Shown: positions 23,641 through 34,405 of the stretch, piece by piece
How the letters are laid out: every line of letters begins with the position of its first letter
Numbering within the stretch: the stretch's first letter is position 1
DNA from: Tetradesmus obliquus
Lineage: Eukaryota; Chlorophyta; Chlorophyceae; Sphaeropleales; Scenedesmaceae
Reading direction: 5' to 3'
DNA: 64,000 bases
NCBI GenBank assembly: GCA_030272155.1
Contig: CP126204.1
Coordinates: forward strand, 2,781,501 to 2,845,500
The notes under the pieces: generated by a model
Told to the model about the DNA's origin: nothing
The model's input: only the letters and a program-made list of their open reading frames with translations
The model's database searches: none
Made by a program: the position numbers and the translations under genes

Positions 23641-24371
23641 CAAACCCTGCTGCATAGCCGGCTGCTGATGATGCCAGCTGAGCCAGTCCAGACAAAAGGC
23701 CAAAGCCAGGTGCAAACGCATATTCAGCACCCACAAAAGGGTCATCATCTTCAACTAGCTGCAACAGCTGCCCTGTTGATTGCTTGAGGGACCTTCTGCT
23801 GATGCTGGCACCAGTGCTATTGCTAGAGTTTTGGCGGTTGGTTGTCTTGTTGTGAACATCTGCACTCCTGATGCCGCTGCTGTTGTTGCTGCTGATGTAG
23901 GATTGTCCACTGGTGCGGCTGCCTTCCCCTTTGCTGCTGTTGCTGATGGTACTGGCTTCTTGCAGGTCTGCAGCAAACGAAACACAAGCAAGCAGTGCTG
24001 CATTGAAAGTGCACAGCTAGAACAGAGTGCAAGCACAGCGCACCAATACAACAGCAGAAGCACAGTTCTAGGCAGCAACCTGCATCCTGTTGCACTGCTG
24101 CCTAGGGGTTTTGAAATGCGAGCCTCTTCCCAAACGATCTGTGCTACTGCATGCCAGGTTGATTGATGTAATGAGTTACGGGATTCAGTGCAATGCACTG
24201 CAGCCTCTGCACTGTGCGATGCGTGTGTGTGTGTGTCTGCTATGCTGCTGTGCCTGTAGCTGGCAAAATACCTGCTAGTCCGTGGCCTGCTGCGAATGCC
24301 GCGCATGTCTGCACTATCAGAACAACCACAACGATGCAATGCTTGCAGCGTACGCATCGGCGTGCTGTCAT
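17664..24371 (-). CDS. GT90 family glycosyltransferase (CAP10/POGLUT-like), type II membrane protein
   Basis: Twelve exons: 24371-24272, 23967-23548, 22900-22774, 22380-22278, 22003-21909, 21305-21169, 20584-20443, 20212-20112, 19486-19369, 19030-18920, 18628-18469 and 17843-17664. They sum to 1,794 nt (597 aa) with matching phases. The N-terminus (TARRCVRCKHC then VVVVLIVQ) looks like a signal anchor. An Asn/Ser/Gln-rich stem follows, then a GT90 catalytic domain from about residue 180. Its landmarks are LPDVLFLLNTDDAP, CAAPVISLSKEAN, NKAFFRGSPSCGGMP and SMAELPNYKWLLNLDGH. AYRLANLLATNSLVFKQ, MVEYYYRSLRPFHHYVP and a C-terminal LYWKYVLLAYKQL complete it. GT90 enzymes transfer glucose or xylose to protein or polysaccharide acceptors in the secretory pathway; the acceptor here is unknown. 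Many introns carry junction echoes, and one holds a tRNA gene on the other strand. Confidence 0.88.
17925..18110 (-). repeat. Acceptor-side echoes of GT90 exon 12
   Basis: One good copy (17,925-17,975) of the exon start encoding VLYWKYVLLAYKQL and a weaker one near 18,060-18,090 precede the real exon at 17843. A CAG run separates them. Confidence 0.8.
19135..19295 (-). repeat. Three acceptor-side echoes of GT90 exon 10
   Basis: Short copies of the acceptor plus the start of the exon (WLLNLDGH) occur near 19,140-19,165, 19,180-19,205 and 19,263-19,295. They lie upstream of the real exon at 19030. Confidence 0.7.
19811..19882 (+). tRNA. trnW-CCA: tRNA-Trp (anticodon CCA)
   Basis: A 72-nt cloverleaf can be drawn. 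The acceptor GGCTCGC pairs with GCGGGTC, including two G-T pairs, with A as discriminator. The D arm is GCAT/GTGC with an AATGGTA loop. The anticodon arm is TCCGA-CTCCAGA-TCGGA. The T arm is ACAGG-TTCGATT-CCTGT. TTTT follows immediately, a polymerase III terminator. It is intronless and lies antisense inside the intron between GT90 exons 8 and 9. Confidence 0.93.
20300..20395 (-). repeat. Donor-side echo of GT90 exon 7
   Basis: A copy of the exon 7 3' edge (AEVVHRHALWASS.TKAFFRW) with its GTGGGT donor lies just after the real donor at 20443. Confidence 0.8.
20590..20671 (+). repeat. Long (CAG)n microsatellite in GT90 intron
   Basis: About 27 nearly uninterrupted CAG units. On the coding strand of the gene this is a CTG tract leading directly to the exon 7 acceptor. 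Confidence 0.95.
20700..21060 (-). repeat. Three acceptor-side echoes of GT90 exon 7
   Basis: Copies of the acceptor plus CAAPVIS.SKEANMA.LLG near 20,720-20,785, 20,890-20,960 and (weaker) 21,010-21,060, spaced ~120-175 bp. The first is followed by its own CAG/CTG tract, so acceptor tract and exon edge were duplicated together. Confidence 0.8.
21395..21800 (-). repeat. Echoes of GT90 exon 5 donor and exon 6 acceptor
   Basis: Copies of the exon 5 3' edge (LQTDCDEG plus GTGAGC donor) lie near 21,610-21,660 and 21,730-21,780. A copy of the exon 6 5' edge (CDPQLADFVRAMRAAV) lies at 21,395-21,450. Confidence 0.75.
22470..23035 (-). repeat. Acceptor-side echoes of GT90 exons 3 and 4
   Basis: One copy of the exon 4 edge (NLETDLLFWQQLE, 22,480-22,525) and one of the exon 3 edge (SGSAAYHASSGNAT, 22,935-23,035). 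Each sits in the intron just before its real exon. Confidence 0.75.
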
Positions 24372-26254
24372 TGTTCGATGGGGTCATGGCATCAGCAGCA
24401 GGGTGCACGAGCACTGCTGACTACATGAGTGCCGTTGCAACCGAGCAGAGCGGCAGCACTCGTTGTATTTATACGTTATGCTCATAGTATTTCATTCGAC
24501 GGTGATTTTGCCGCTGGTGATGCACTGTGTTCTTCCCGCGTAACTGAAAGTTTTTGCGCGCTTACTGTCGTGTCACTCAAACAACATTACACTGAGCGGT
24601 TCGGCGGAGTTCCTTAACGCTTCAAAGTTTCAATCGTGATGGGCTTAACACCTCTGCATGTTACAAGGAAGCTGTCTCTACTGCTGCCAAACCATGAGTA
24701 CCTGCTGCCCCACTGGTGCAAGCATCCCCTGCAGCACCGTACTTATGCTGCCTGAAACCGAATGAAGCATACTACATTTATCATCAGAGGTGCAGACTGG
24801 CAATGCTGCCACAACCCACACTGTGACAGCTGCTGCCATTCAATGGCAAGTTGTCAATTGAGATCAAGAACCGCTCCCCACTAGCACCGACAGCAGGCAA
24901 GTCCCGTATAATAGTGCAGTTACAACAACACAAACTCGGCAACACCTGCCAAGCCTGCCTTCTGTCAACATCCCTGACACCACCTGTTCCTGAACTGGCC
25001 ATGCACAAACACACTTCACAGAACAAGTCGGACAATGATTGACCTGCTTGCACGTTGTACCAATTGAATACAGTGCAAGTCGGACAGCCGTACAAGGCAC
25101 TGCAGCTGCTACCATCTACATCTGCAGAGTGAACACAGCACGCGCAGCACACAATGGCATGAAAGCAAACTGATGCACACCCGCCAGCATGCTACGCTGC
25201 GCCCTTGAACAAATGGAGCAGCTGGTGCCTAACACGCAGCAAAGCACTGGCCTAAGCTCCCAAGCTCTGCACCCGCATCAACAACCAAACTGCACTACAG
25301 CTGACCTGCAGGAAACATCTTGCAGCACTGCTGCAGAGCTGAATAAGGTACAACTTCGAGGGAATCCCGGCAGCATAGCATGCATGGTGCATGACAATGC
25401 AAACTAGGCAAACAAGCAGTACATAGCTGGCATAACGCTGCCACCTGGCGCGCTGTGCCTGTACGCGCCTGCTACAACGCATCAAGCAGTAGGTGCTCGC
25501 AATCACACTGCGTCACCAGCAACACCACAATCGCTGCTACGGCAACAGCAACCATAGCAAAAGGTTGCTGCAATAAGGCGAACGTGAACAAAGCGCAGGC
25601 ATGATGCACAACACAGCGGGTAGCACTTGAGAGCACCCGAGACACCAGAGTCAAAAGCCAGTGCCGGGACCCACACGCAACTGCCCTCACGAAAGCGCAC
25701 CTGCATGCATGCATGGTGAGCAAGCAGGCACAGATAGCCCCTGCGGCAGCACATGCAAATGCAAGACCTGGGCAAGCCTACAAGGGTGGTGCTGTTTACA
25801 CCTGCACTGTACCCTCACAAGAACTGGGCTGCTGCGCAGCTAGCATGCTCCTGCAAGCACTGTTTTGCTGCCAAAACCACATGCCTAGTGCAGGAGGCCA
25901 TCCATGGGATGACACCTAGCCCAACCAGCACAGGAAGGATAAAAGCACATGCAGCACATGCCAAACAGCAGCAAACACCCTCATGCATAGAGCACTGCAT
26001 GCAACAGCAGGCGCTGTCAGCTGCAGCATGCTGTGCCATATACAGCCTGAGCTCCTGCTACACCTGCTGTGCACAAGCCTACACTGCTCAACGGCACCTC
26101 AAAACCGCGACCATGCCTTTCCAGCACTGCTGATGGCATTGACAAACGCCGTTTTGATGTGCAGCCCACACAGCGTCTGCAGCAGTACAACAGAAACTGC
26201 TGCTGCTGCCCTGCCAAAGCCCTAGCTGCTGCTGCCCAGCTGCTGCGGCGTGGC
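24372..26254. other. GT90 upstream region and H2B 3' flank
   Basis: Nearly 1.9 kb with no recognisable coding segment. A short GT dinucleotide run is at ~24,224-24,236. I looked for the conserved histone 3' hairpin just after the H2B stop and did not find a convincing one. Confidence 0.5.
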
Positions 26255-26626
26255 TTAAGCGCTGGTGAACTTGGTCACTGCCTTGGTGCCCTCAGACACT
26301 GCATGCTTGGCCAGCTCGCCTGGCAGGATGAGGCGCACTGCAGTCTGGATTTCGCGGGAGGTGATGGTGGGCTTCTTGTTGTAGCGAGCCAGCCTGCTGG
26401 CCTCGCCTGCAATTTTCTCGAAGATGTCGTTGATGAAGGAGTTCATGATAGACATGGCCTTGGAGGAAATGCCCGTGTCGGGGTGCACTTGCTTCAGGAC
26501 CTTGTAGATGTAAATCTTGTAGGTCTCGGCCTTGCTGATCTTCTTCTTCTTGCCTTTGCCCTCTCCGCCAGTCGCCTTCTTCGCTGGGGCCTTTGCTGGC
26601 GCCTTCTCTCCCACCTTTGGTGCCAT
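26255..26626 (-). CDS. Histone H2B
   Basis: A single-exon 123-aa protein. A Lys/Ala/Pro-rich tail ([18 protein letters not shown], then KGKKKK) is followed by the histone fold: [19 protein letters not shown], then [39 protein letters not shown] and the C-terminal [19 protein letters not shown]. Length and ending match core H2B. It pairs with H2A in nucleosomes and is transcribed divergently from the H2A gene next door. Confidence 0.98.
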   Translation of the reverse strand: MAPKVGEKAPAKAPAKKATGGEGKGKKKKISKAETYKIYIYKVLKQVHPDTGISSKAMSIMNSFINDIFEKIAGEASRLARYNKKPTITSREIQTAVRLILPGELAKHAVSEGTKAVTKFTSA

Positions 26627-26972
26627 TGCTGCTGTTGCTGTTGCGTGTGTGAGTGTTCTCAAAGCAGTCGATGCACAAAAGTAAAACAAATCAACACAAA
26701 ATACAAGACATGCAAAACAAGGTTCAAAGCTGCGTTGTGTACGCTGTTCTACCTTCGCCTCAGCTGAGCACACTCAACTCATCGATCGAGGTGCAGCTGA
26801 GTCCGATCGATGTGCTACCGGCTACTGGCCTGCCTTCTGTTTTGCGCCCTATATAGTGCCGATGCTTCCCCGGTACCCGTCATTGCTAAGTTTATCGCTG
26901 ATTTGCTATCGCGATTGCATCCGACAGCCAACACCGACTTCGTACAACAGCTGAAAGCGCAAAGGCAGCACC
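26627..26972. promoter_or_regulatory. Bidirectional H2A/H2B promoter
   Basis: 346 bp separate the two start codons. A perfect inverted repeat, CATCGATCG (26780-26788) and CGATCGATG (26804-26812), has a 15-nt spacer centred on CAGCTG and lies in mid-promoter. A TATA-like CTATATAG (26849-26856) faces H2A. The symmetric element is a plausible shared control site for coordinated histone expression. Confidence 0.7.
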
Positions 26973-27806
26973 ATGTCTGGTCGCGGCAAGGCAGCCGGCA
27001 AGGCCAAGGGAAAGGCTGTGTCTCGCAGCTCTAAGGCGGGTCTGCAATTCCCCGTTGGCCGTCTAGCGCGCTATCTGAAGAAGGGCAGGTAGGTGCCTAT
27101 GCAGCATCAGCGGCTTGCATGCTGTGTGTAGGGTGCTATGAATGCCCATGCAGCATGACTATCCAGCGAGAGCCTCAAACACGATGCCTCACGCAACTGC
27201 AGTTGTGCGCAGCATGTGCTGAGCAGAAGCTGACCTGTGGCGTATGCCTGTCAGGACAGTAGCCGACTGGCACAGCATGCAGTGCATGCAGTGAATGCAG
27301 CTCATGCAAGCCAACTGCTGCTTGCAGGACAGCATTTCAGCTGCTGGAAACATACCTATCCTGTTTCTGATGTTGATGTTATGAACCTTTCTCGTTATCA
27401 CAGCCGATTCTCAAAGCTGCAGCCAGCATGTAGCACGGCATTTCCACTTGCACTGGGCTGAGTTCCACCCGCTCCTTCCCTTGCTGCTGCTGTTGCTGTT
27501 GCTGCTGTTGCTGCTGCTTCCAGGTATGCAGAGCGCATTGGAGCAGGCGCTCCCGTGTACGTGGCCGCCGTGCTGGAGTACCTGGCAGCCGAGGTGCTGG
27601 AGCTTGCAGGAAACGCAGCACGCGACAACAAGAAGAACCGCATCATTCCTCGCCACATCCAGCTCGCCATCCGCAATGATGAGGAGCTGAGTAAGCTGCT
27701 GGGCACTGTTACTATCGCCAGCGGCGGTGTGCTGCCCAACATCCACACCCACCTGCTGCCCAAGAAGACAGGCAAGAAGGGGGCAGACGCTGGCGGCGAT
27801 GAGTAA
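26973..27806 (+). CDS. Histone H2A (one intron)
   Basis: Exons 26973-27088 and 27524-27806 join in phase 2 inside the Arg of KKGRYAERIG and give 132 aa. Sequence includes [73 protein letters not shown] and [20 protein letters not shown]. The C-terminus ([15 protein letters not shown]) lacks the SQ motif of H2A.X, and the sequence is not H2A.Z-like. An intron in a core H2A, together with no evident 3' hairpin, suggests a polyadenylated or replication-independent histone; this is inference. Confidence 0.97.
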
Positions 27807-28159
27807 GCAGCAGTAGGGGCAGCAAGTTGGCCTGCTAACGCAAGCAAAGCTGCAAGTACAGCTGCAGCTGTGGCAGTGTGGCAGCTATGGCAGTGTTGTG
27901 AGCACAGTCAAAGTAGCTATCTTGGATTCACTTCAAAATGGTGTTTCTCAACACCACCATGTTCACTGGAAAGGTAACGCATGCTGATGCTTTGGGGGCT
28001 GATGCAGTCGCTGGATCAAGCTGGCAGCATGTGCAGGACATCTGTTGCACATTGATTGCACATGCGTAAAGAGCAGCGGAGCTTCTTCGATGGTAGCGTA
28101 ACAACAGGGTGCTCGTCAGTGCTGGCGGCAGCAGCAGCTGCAAGCACCGCTCAGTTGAC

Positions 28160-28531
28160 ATGCCAAGTCGACATTGTTTGATCGCATGTTCTGTCTTGTT
28201 GTGCATCGCATGGCCTGGGGCACAACTTGACAGCGAGATTAGATCAACACTGCTTGTTGGTCAAACAGATGATGTGTTCAGCATGCATTTGTGTCGTGGT
28301 TTACCTGGTAGGGTTGTAAAGGGAGAGTTTCACTGGCATGTTGTGTATCAGCGGCTGGCCACACATGTTGGCATTCTGCGTGTTGCAATCTATAGTGGCC
28401 GCCACTATATGCGGCATAAGCTGACTGCAGAGAAGGGCATTGAGATTGCAGACACAGTTGCGCCTGCTGACACTCATCAGTCAATGGCGTTGCAATGCGT
28501 GGTGCAGTATGTGCGATGCATGTTGTTTTGA
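28160..28531 (+). CDS. Hypothetical 123-aa ORF, secreted-like or transposon-derived
   Basis: Starts MPSRHCLIACSVLLCIAWPG, resembling a signal peptide, and continues with GEFHWHVVYQRLATHVGI and LRVAIYSGRHYMRHKLT. I recognise no family. Third codon positions are poorer in G/C than in neighbouring genes and resemble the LINE at 35 kb, and a LINE tail lies just downstream. It may therefore be part of a degraded transposon. Confidence 0.25.
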   Translation: MPSRHCLIACSVLLCIAWPGAQLDSEIRSTLLVGQTDDVFSMHLCRGLPGRVVKGEFHWHVVYQRLATHVGILRVAIYSGRHYMRHKLTAEKGIEIADTVAPADTHQSMALQCVVQYVRCMLF

Positions 28532-28634
28532 CTGCACACAGAATCCTTGCTGTCGCTTGGCTGGCTGCAGGCTGGCTTTTAGGAATGATACCGTACGGGC
28601 AGGAGCGGCATTCATGTTGCTGCGCTATGGGCAT

Positions 28635-28712
28635 CAGATGGTGTTGATGCTAGGGCACACCCTCCCATGCAACGTAAGCTATGGCTTGATGGGTGATATG
28701 ATGATGATGCAT
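28635..28712 (+). mobile_element. LINE 3'-end remnant
   Basis: Matches the terminal bases of the 35-kb LINE (TGTTGATGCTA, then GCTATGGCTTGATGGGT and ATGATGATG), but a ~25-bp segment interrupts the match. Target-site duplications are not clear. Confidence 0.6.
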
Positions 28713-29441
28713 CATCAGTTCGCAACAGTGAGGTGAGTTGAAGCAGTGTAACACCACTGAAGCGAGTGTAACAGCCCTTGCATGCAAGTGGCTCTGCTGG
28801 TGCAATGTTGTCTGGAGCGCAAACAGTGTTCTGCATGAACTGCATGCAGTGCAGTGGTGTTTCCTCAACATCCCATGACAACTCCTGGTGTTTCTTCAGC
28901 AAGCAAGTGACACACCTCTATGAGCGTTTGCAGGGCCTCTGGTTGCTTTGTGAAGCTTGATTAATTTCACCAAACAAGCATTTTTGCATTTTCTTGGTGC
29001 AGAGCAACAGCAGTGGTTCACCAGCAATGTCTTGATCAAGTCGGACAGGGCCCAAAGCAGCTTATCATAAGCTCAGTGAGCTGCGGCACTCGAAGCTGCC
29101 ACAGCGCTTGATGTGTGTTCGTGCTGCATATTTGACAAAAATATGAATGATATAACGTACATCTGCAGGGGTTGAGTAATTGAACAGCAGCGGCCAGTCA
29201 CCTGGTGGGAAGCTCCCCTAGCAGCTGCGTTCTGCAGAACTCGGTGGTCGGTTGCATGGCTGGTGCGCGGGCCCAAAACATTGCCCAAGCTGCCTGTTCA
29301 TATAAAGCAGCAGACTTCGAGTCGATTATTGAACAAGGTCAAATATTCAAAAGTTGTATACACTTGCCTAACAGGACGCTGCGCTCTTGCCAGACATTAC
29401 AACAAACAATCGAACCTAGCAGCCGAGTGAACAGCGACAAC

Positions 29442-31165
29442 ATGCAGCGTGCTACGTTTGTTGTTCTATTTCTTTGCCTTGCATGTGGTGAGTCAGCGGC
29501 TGAAGCTGCAGCGCGACATGCCGACTGACCAGCGGTTGTGCCTCTAAGCTGAACATTAGAGCAGCTGCGGATCCAAGTCAATGCAAATACAAAAACAAAA
29601 CTTGATTGCAACTATTTCTGCAGGGATGGCAGTGGCACGTCCTCTGTCTCAGGACTCCCTGCACACGTTACAGGCCAAGACAGCACCAGCAGGCAAGGCG
29701 GCAAAGGCAGCAGCTGCCACTCAGGCCAAAAAGGCACAGCAGCCAATCAATGCGGAGCCTGTGGCCCCAGAGCAGCCAAAGTGGCCCAACATGAAGCCAA
29801 GTGGTGAGCATCAGCAGCAGCTTCTCGCCAGTGACAGGGCTTGCATTTTGCTTTTCATGCTGAGTTTGGATGCAACCAGGCCGCGCCTTTAGCTCAGCCA
29901 CAGCGCCAGCAGCATCTACTCAAGCTATCACTGGTTTAAGATTCAATATGAATAGCACTTGCAGGAGGGCATCAGCTTGTCTCTCCTGTACACAGCTGCT
30001 GACAGCTCACCATATTTGCCTGTGTCCCACGCCCCACCCCGCACCCCTCAGACTCCTGCAAGCCCTTCGACCCCACCGCCTACCAGCACCCCAACGTGGA
30101 CAGCCTCTGCGCCAAGCTCAACTCCATGAGCGATGAGCAGCTGCTCAAAATGCACGGCGAGGCCCCGCTGCCCAGCGCTACTGGCGGCTTCCCTCTGCGC
30201 GGCTGCACGCACCGCTGCCTGCTGGGCAACTCCGCGGCGGCGCTGGTGGCGCGCCAGGCACAGAACAACATGGGCTGGGCGGGCAAATGGTGAGCACGAA
30301 CTTTGATTGCTAAGCTGTAGAAGCAAGCTGGCGCGTTGTATTGGCTATGCTGAAGTTGTGCACGTTGCTGCCTGCGCCCTGCGCCTTCCACTACAGATGT
30401 CACCGCCACCACAAGTGCTGACCTCTCGCTGCTACTGCTGCTGCTGGTGCTGGTGCTGCTGGTGCTGCTGCTGCTGCTGCAGCTTCAACTGGGACTTCAA
30501 CACCACCACAGGCGTGCCCACTGGGCTCATCAACATGTTTGGTCCCAACTACGACAACAGCAGCCTGCCTGACAGCCAGCGCATCCCAGCCAGCCGCCGC
30601 GCCAACGCTGACGTGTACTACATCCCACAGAGCCGCTCGGATGGCAAGCCCGCCTGGCGCTTCGACCACGGCGGCGCAGAGAAGATCTGGGACCCCATCC
30701 GCCAGATGTGGCTGATTGTGAATGGCTTCAATGACGAGATGAGGGAGGTCAGGCCAGGCCTGCTTATGGGTGAGTGGTGACTGGCAGCTGTGGTTGTACA
30801 ATGTGTTTGGTTTGCATGGATTTATAGAATCAACTGTTTGCTGTCCTGGTCAGGCACTGCAACATGGCTTTCATCTCATCTGCATGACTGGGCAGATGTG
30901 TGCATTGCATTTCCTGCTGTCACAACTCTTGCTACCGTAAAATGCGTAATCGCAAGCTTTCCTGCCTGCCTCCAGACCTGCCTCTGACATGGTTGCTGCT
31001 GCTGCTGCTGCTGCTGCTGTCGCAGGCCGCATATTCATCAAGGCCGGGCCCGATAGCGTTGAGGAGGTGCCCATCATGTTTGCACTGATGCAGGCATGCA
31101 CCGCTGACGGCACCTTCCCCACCACACCTGAGGCACGCGCAACGCCCCTGCTGGGCCACGTGTAA
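29442..31165 (+). CDS. Secreted protein of unknown function
   Basis: Five exons (29442-29487, 29624-29803, 30052-30289, 30483-30769, 31026-31165) sum to 891 nt (296 aa) with consistent phases. The first exon is a classic signal peptide (MQRATFVVLFLCLACG). An Ala/Lys-rich spacer follows, then a compact C-terminal region of ~190 residues with DSCKPFDPTAYQHPNVDSLC, LRGCTHRCLLGN, NMGWAGKWCFNWDFNTTTGV and DVYYIPQSRSDGKPAW. It ends with DEMREVRPGLLMGRIFIKAG. Several Cys and Asn-x-Thr/Ser sites fit an extracellular or lumenal location. The GKPAW..DE.REV.PGLLMG pattern faintly recalls small lipid-binding or DUF4334-type proteins, but I would not assign a family. Confidence 0.78.
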
Positions 31166-32841
31166 GCCTTTCAGGCATGTGGCCAATTGCCTACACAGGT
31201 ACCCAACCAGCATCTCAGGTGGTGAAGTGGTTCACGGGGTGACAACTTGCCAACCAGCAGCATGTGTGATCAAGATATCCAGCACATGATGATGACTGCT
31301 GGTGATGAACAAAGATTACTTGCAAGGGCTAATCAAGCATAGTTGAAGTGGTGAAGGTGGTTCAAACGCATTTGCTAGGCGATCATACATGCCAAGCTGT
31401 GAATAGACACCTGCATGTTCTCTTGTAGCTTTTCTTGGGATCCATCGTGGCCGGAGGCCTGACCTGGCACTGTGATGTGCACAGTTGGGGAGCATGCAAC
31501 TGGGATGTTGCCGTGCCAACAGCACCAACTATTACATGTGTCCACATTGTGATACAGCAGAGCATGTTGTGCGCACATTTCATCGCATGTTTCTGTCAGG
31601 CTGCTCGACCAACAACAGTGTTGGCTGTATTGTAATACAGCAAAATGGCTGCTTGAGCTGCTGTGCAGCTGTTTGAAGTGTTGCAGAGGCTTTGAGACAC
31701 AAGCCTCAGGCACGGCAGGCACTTTTGGTTGCATGCTGTGCAGTGGTGAAAGCTGCTGCCATGCCGACCCTGGCGGGCGCCACGCCTGATGAGCAGCCAA
31801 GCCTGGCATGTTTTATGTTTCTCTGTTTTATAACCGGTATGTAGGCTACAAGATTGCCACAACCCAACTGTTGATAGCTCCTCACATTGAGGTGGCTGGC
31901 CGAACTGGTGCTGTGCTGTATGGCAAGTGCCGACATATGTGTTGTTTTATTATGTCACAAACCAGAGAGCTCTGCTGGTTTGCTGCGTTGGGCTGTGATT
32001 TGATGTGAAGGCGCCGCAAAAAGCTTTGCATGGTGTGTTGCTTGAAGATGAGCGTGTTTGATTTTGCTTTGGCGTATGCTGCCCAGGTCACCTGACCGCC
32101 AAGTGACGTGGCGTCATCTCATTTGGTGGAGCTGTGATTTGTTTGCCTCATAATACGTTTTGTGTAGGTGTTGTTGCAGTGCTGGGTAAAGGCACAGCAA
32201 ACATGTCCGCATTATTTTGTGAAGCGTTGCTGGTGCCCAGCTGTTGATGGGTTGCGCAGCTTTGTCTAAAGTGTTTTGGTATTGAGCGAGTCCTTGCATG
32301 TGGCACTTTCATATTCACTCGCTAATGTGTCTCCCGTGTGCAGTCCGTTGGTGCAGTCCGTTTACTTTACTGAGGTGATGCACCGGTGCATTTCATCATG
32401 GCTGCCTTTTAAGGCCTTTAACTGTGACAAAGGCTGATCCACAGACTGTCCCCTGACTGTCCAGTGCGGGGTTTTGGGGGCATCCACAGCACCTGCAGTG
32501 GATGGGTGTAAGTGCGAGTAGCTTGAACGACTTGCAAGGCTGTGTGTGATGTAGCTGTTGGTTAAATATCATTGTTTGTCCCGGCAGAGTTCGCGCTGGA
32601 CCGTGTTCAGACCTGAACCGGCAGGTTGTCAGCCGTGATCACCTTGACCCTCACAGTGACAATGCTCCCTTCCTGGAGCTTGTAAAATCGTGCACAACAT
32701 ACCATGATATCCTTCAAAGCTCGTTGTTTGTCGCATCACACGCGGCCGACAGGACAGCCACACCAGTCGACTGAGGCGCACAGACGCACTATCACCTCAG
32801 TTCCTGCTGCCGTTAAGTGAATGTTTGCTCTGCATTTGTGA
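31166..32841. other. Gap with no gene; contains left inverted repeat
   Basis: No convincing exon. Codon choice in scattered open frames is not like the neighbours. The left copy of a 23-bp inverted repeat is at 32421-32443, with CATCCAC/GTGGATG-rich sequence after it. Confidence 0.4.
32421..32443 (+). repeat. Left arm of 23-bp inverted repeat
   Basis: Begins ACTGTGACAA and ends GATCCACA. A perfect reverse complement is at 35023-35045. Related GTCCAGTG and CATCCAC words follow internally on both sides. Confidence 0.85.
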
Positions 32842-33492
32842 ATGGGCGCGGATGATCTATGGAAGCAGGCTCAAGCTAAAGCTGTAGCAGCTCGCACCAG
32901 TTACCTCACTTGCCCTAGATGCCATACCACGCACATCGGCGGTAAAAAGAAATTCAACAGGGAACATGGAGTCAGCAGGTGCACCCTCAAGGCACGGCAG
33001 GATGCAGCTGAGGCCATGGATGTTGATCCTGGTGGCCTCGCGCCAGCAGAAGGAGGTGGTGATGCAGATGCTGGCGCTGAGGTGGATGACGACCTGGAGC
33101 AGTACCTGCAGACGGCGCAGCAGGAGCCCAGCCCTAGGCGCTCGCCCAGGAACAGATCAACTGCACCACAGCAACAGCAGCAGCAGGGACAGCAGCAGCA
33201 GGGACAGCAGCAGCAGGAGCAGCAGGGACAAGACCAGCAGGAGCAGGAGGAGCTGCAGGAGCAGCCCATGCCGTTTGCTCATGCAGCAGATGCTGCTGGG
33301 TTCAGTGCAACCAGCAGCAGCCGTGGCTCTGCCACTGCTGCGGCCGTCACGGCTTCTGCTCCCGCTGCTGGCAGTGCAGCAGGCAGCAGCTCAGGCTCTG
33401 CAGCAGCAGCTGCTGCTGCTGCTGTCGATGCTGTTGCTGCTGTTGGCGGCGGCGCTGGTGACGGGGCTGGTGGCGCCGCTACCGCTGCTGCA

Positions 33493-33524
<32 letters not shown>

Positions 33525-34368
33525 TCCTGCGCGCGGCGCTGCCGCGGCAAGAGCTCGCAGGGCACCGCGAGCTCAGCAGCAGACAGGCACAGGACAGCAG
33601 CACCAGCCGCCGCAGCAGCAGCCAGCAACGGGTGCACAGGCTGCAGAGGCTGCAGCTATTGCAGAAGCACAACCAGAGTTCGACAGAGCTGTTGCAATGG
33701 TGCAGGCCTGGCGCTTAGCAGGCATGTCGGAGGAGCAGGTCAAGGAGTATGCTGAGGAGTCCTTTGGCGCGGTGAGCTGCAGGCAATGCAGACTGCAGTT
33801 TCACAGCAGACTGTACAGGTGTCGGCTGCAGTGCTCCTGCATGCATCGCAGCTGCTAGCATGATGTCCTTGAGGTGGTGCATATTCTGCCGGCAAGACAG
33901 CTGCTGTGCATGATGGCCACAAGGGGTTGCATCTTCCTGCAGGCAAGACTAGGTGTGGCTATGCCTGAAGCGCGTCCTTTTGTTGTCTGTTGGCTGCGCC
34001 GTCTGTTGCAGGCGTTGTATGAGGCAGTACTGGCTGGGCGGCAGCCAGGTGACGGAGCCATGCGCGTGCAGCACCCCACCGACCCAGGCAAGAAGACCAG
34101 GCGGCTGTCGGGCAAGGGCAAGGGCAAGAAGGGGTCAGCGGCTGCAGACGAAGGGGCTGCACTCGCGGCTCGACTCAAGCGCAAGACAGCAGCCGCAGCA
34201 GGCAAGAAGGATGCTGCGCCCAAGCGCCACAAGCCCAACAGGCGCAAGGCGGCCGTGTCAAGCGAGGACATTGAGGAGGATGTAGGGTGCAGTGAGGATG
34301 ACGCGCCTGGGGATGGCAAGGCTGCTGCAGAGGTGGGCAGTGCTGATGATGAGTGGTGGGAACTGCAT

Positions 34369-34405
<37 letters not shown>

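Larger units (their letters stand above)
27807..29441. other. Gap between H2A and the secreted-protein gene
   Basis: Apart from the uncertain ORF and LINE tail listed separately, no coding exon was recognised. The last ~250 bp are presumably the promoter of the following gene. Confidence 0.4.

Noticed and set aside
23755..24414. 219-codon minus-strand frame as GT90 exon 1
   Set aside because: It runs through both splice sites and ends in a stop. A different frame gives a signal anchor (24371-24272) that joins exon 2 in phase.
26200..26254. Histone 3' hairpin after the H2B stop
   Set aside because: Only CAG-based pairings are possible; no conserved stem-loop with the expected loop was seen.
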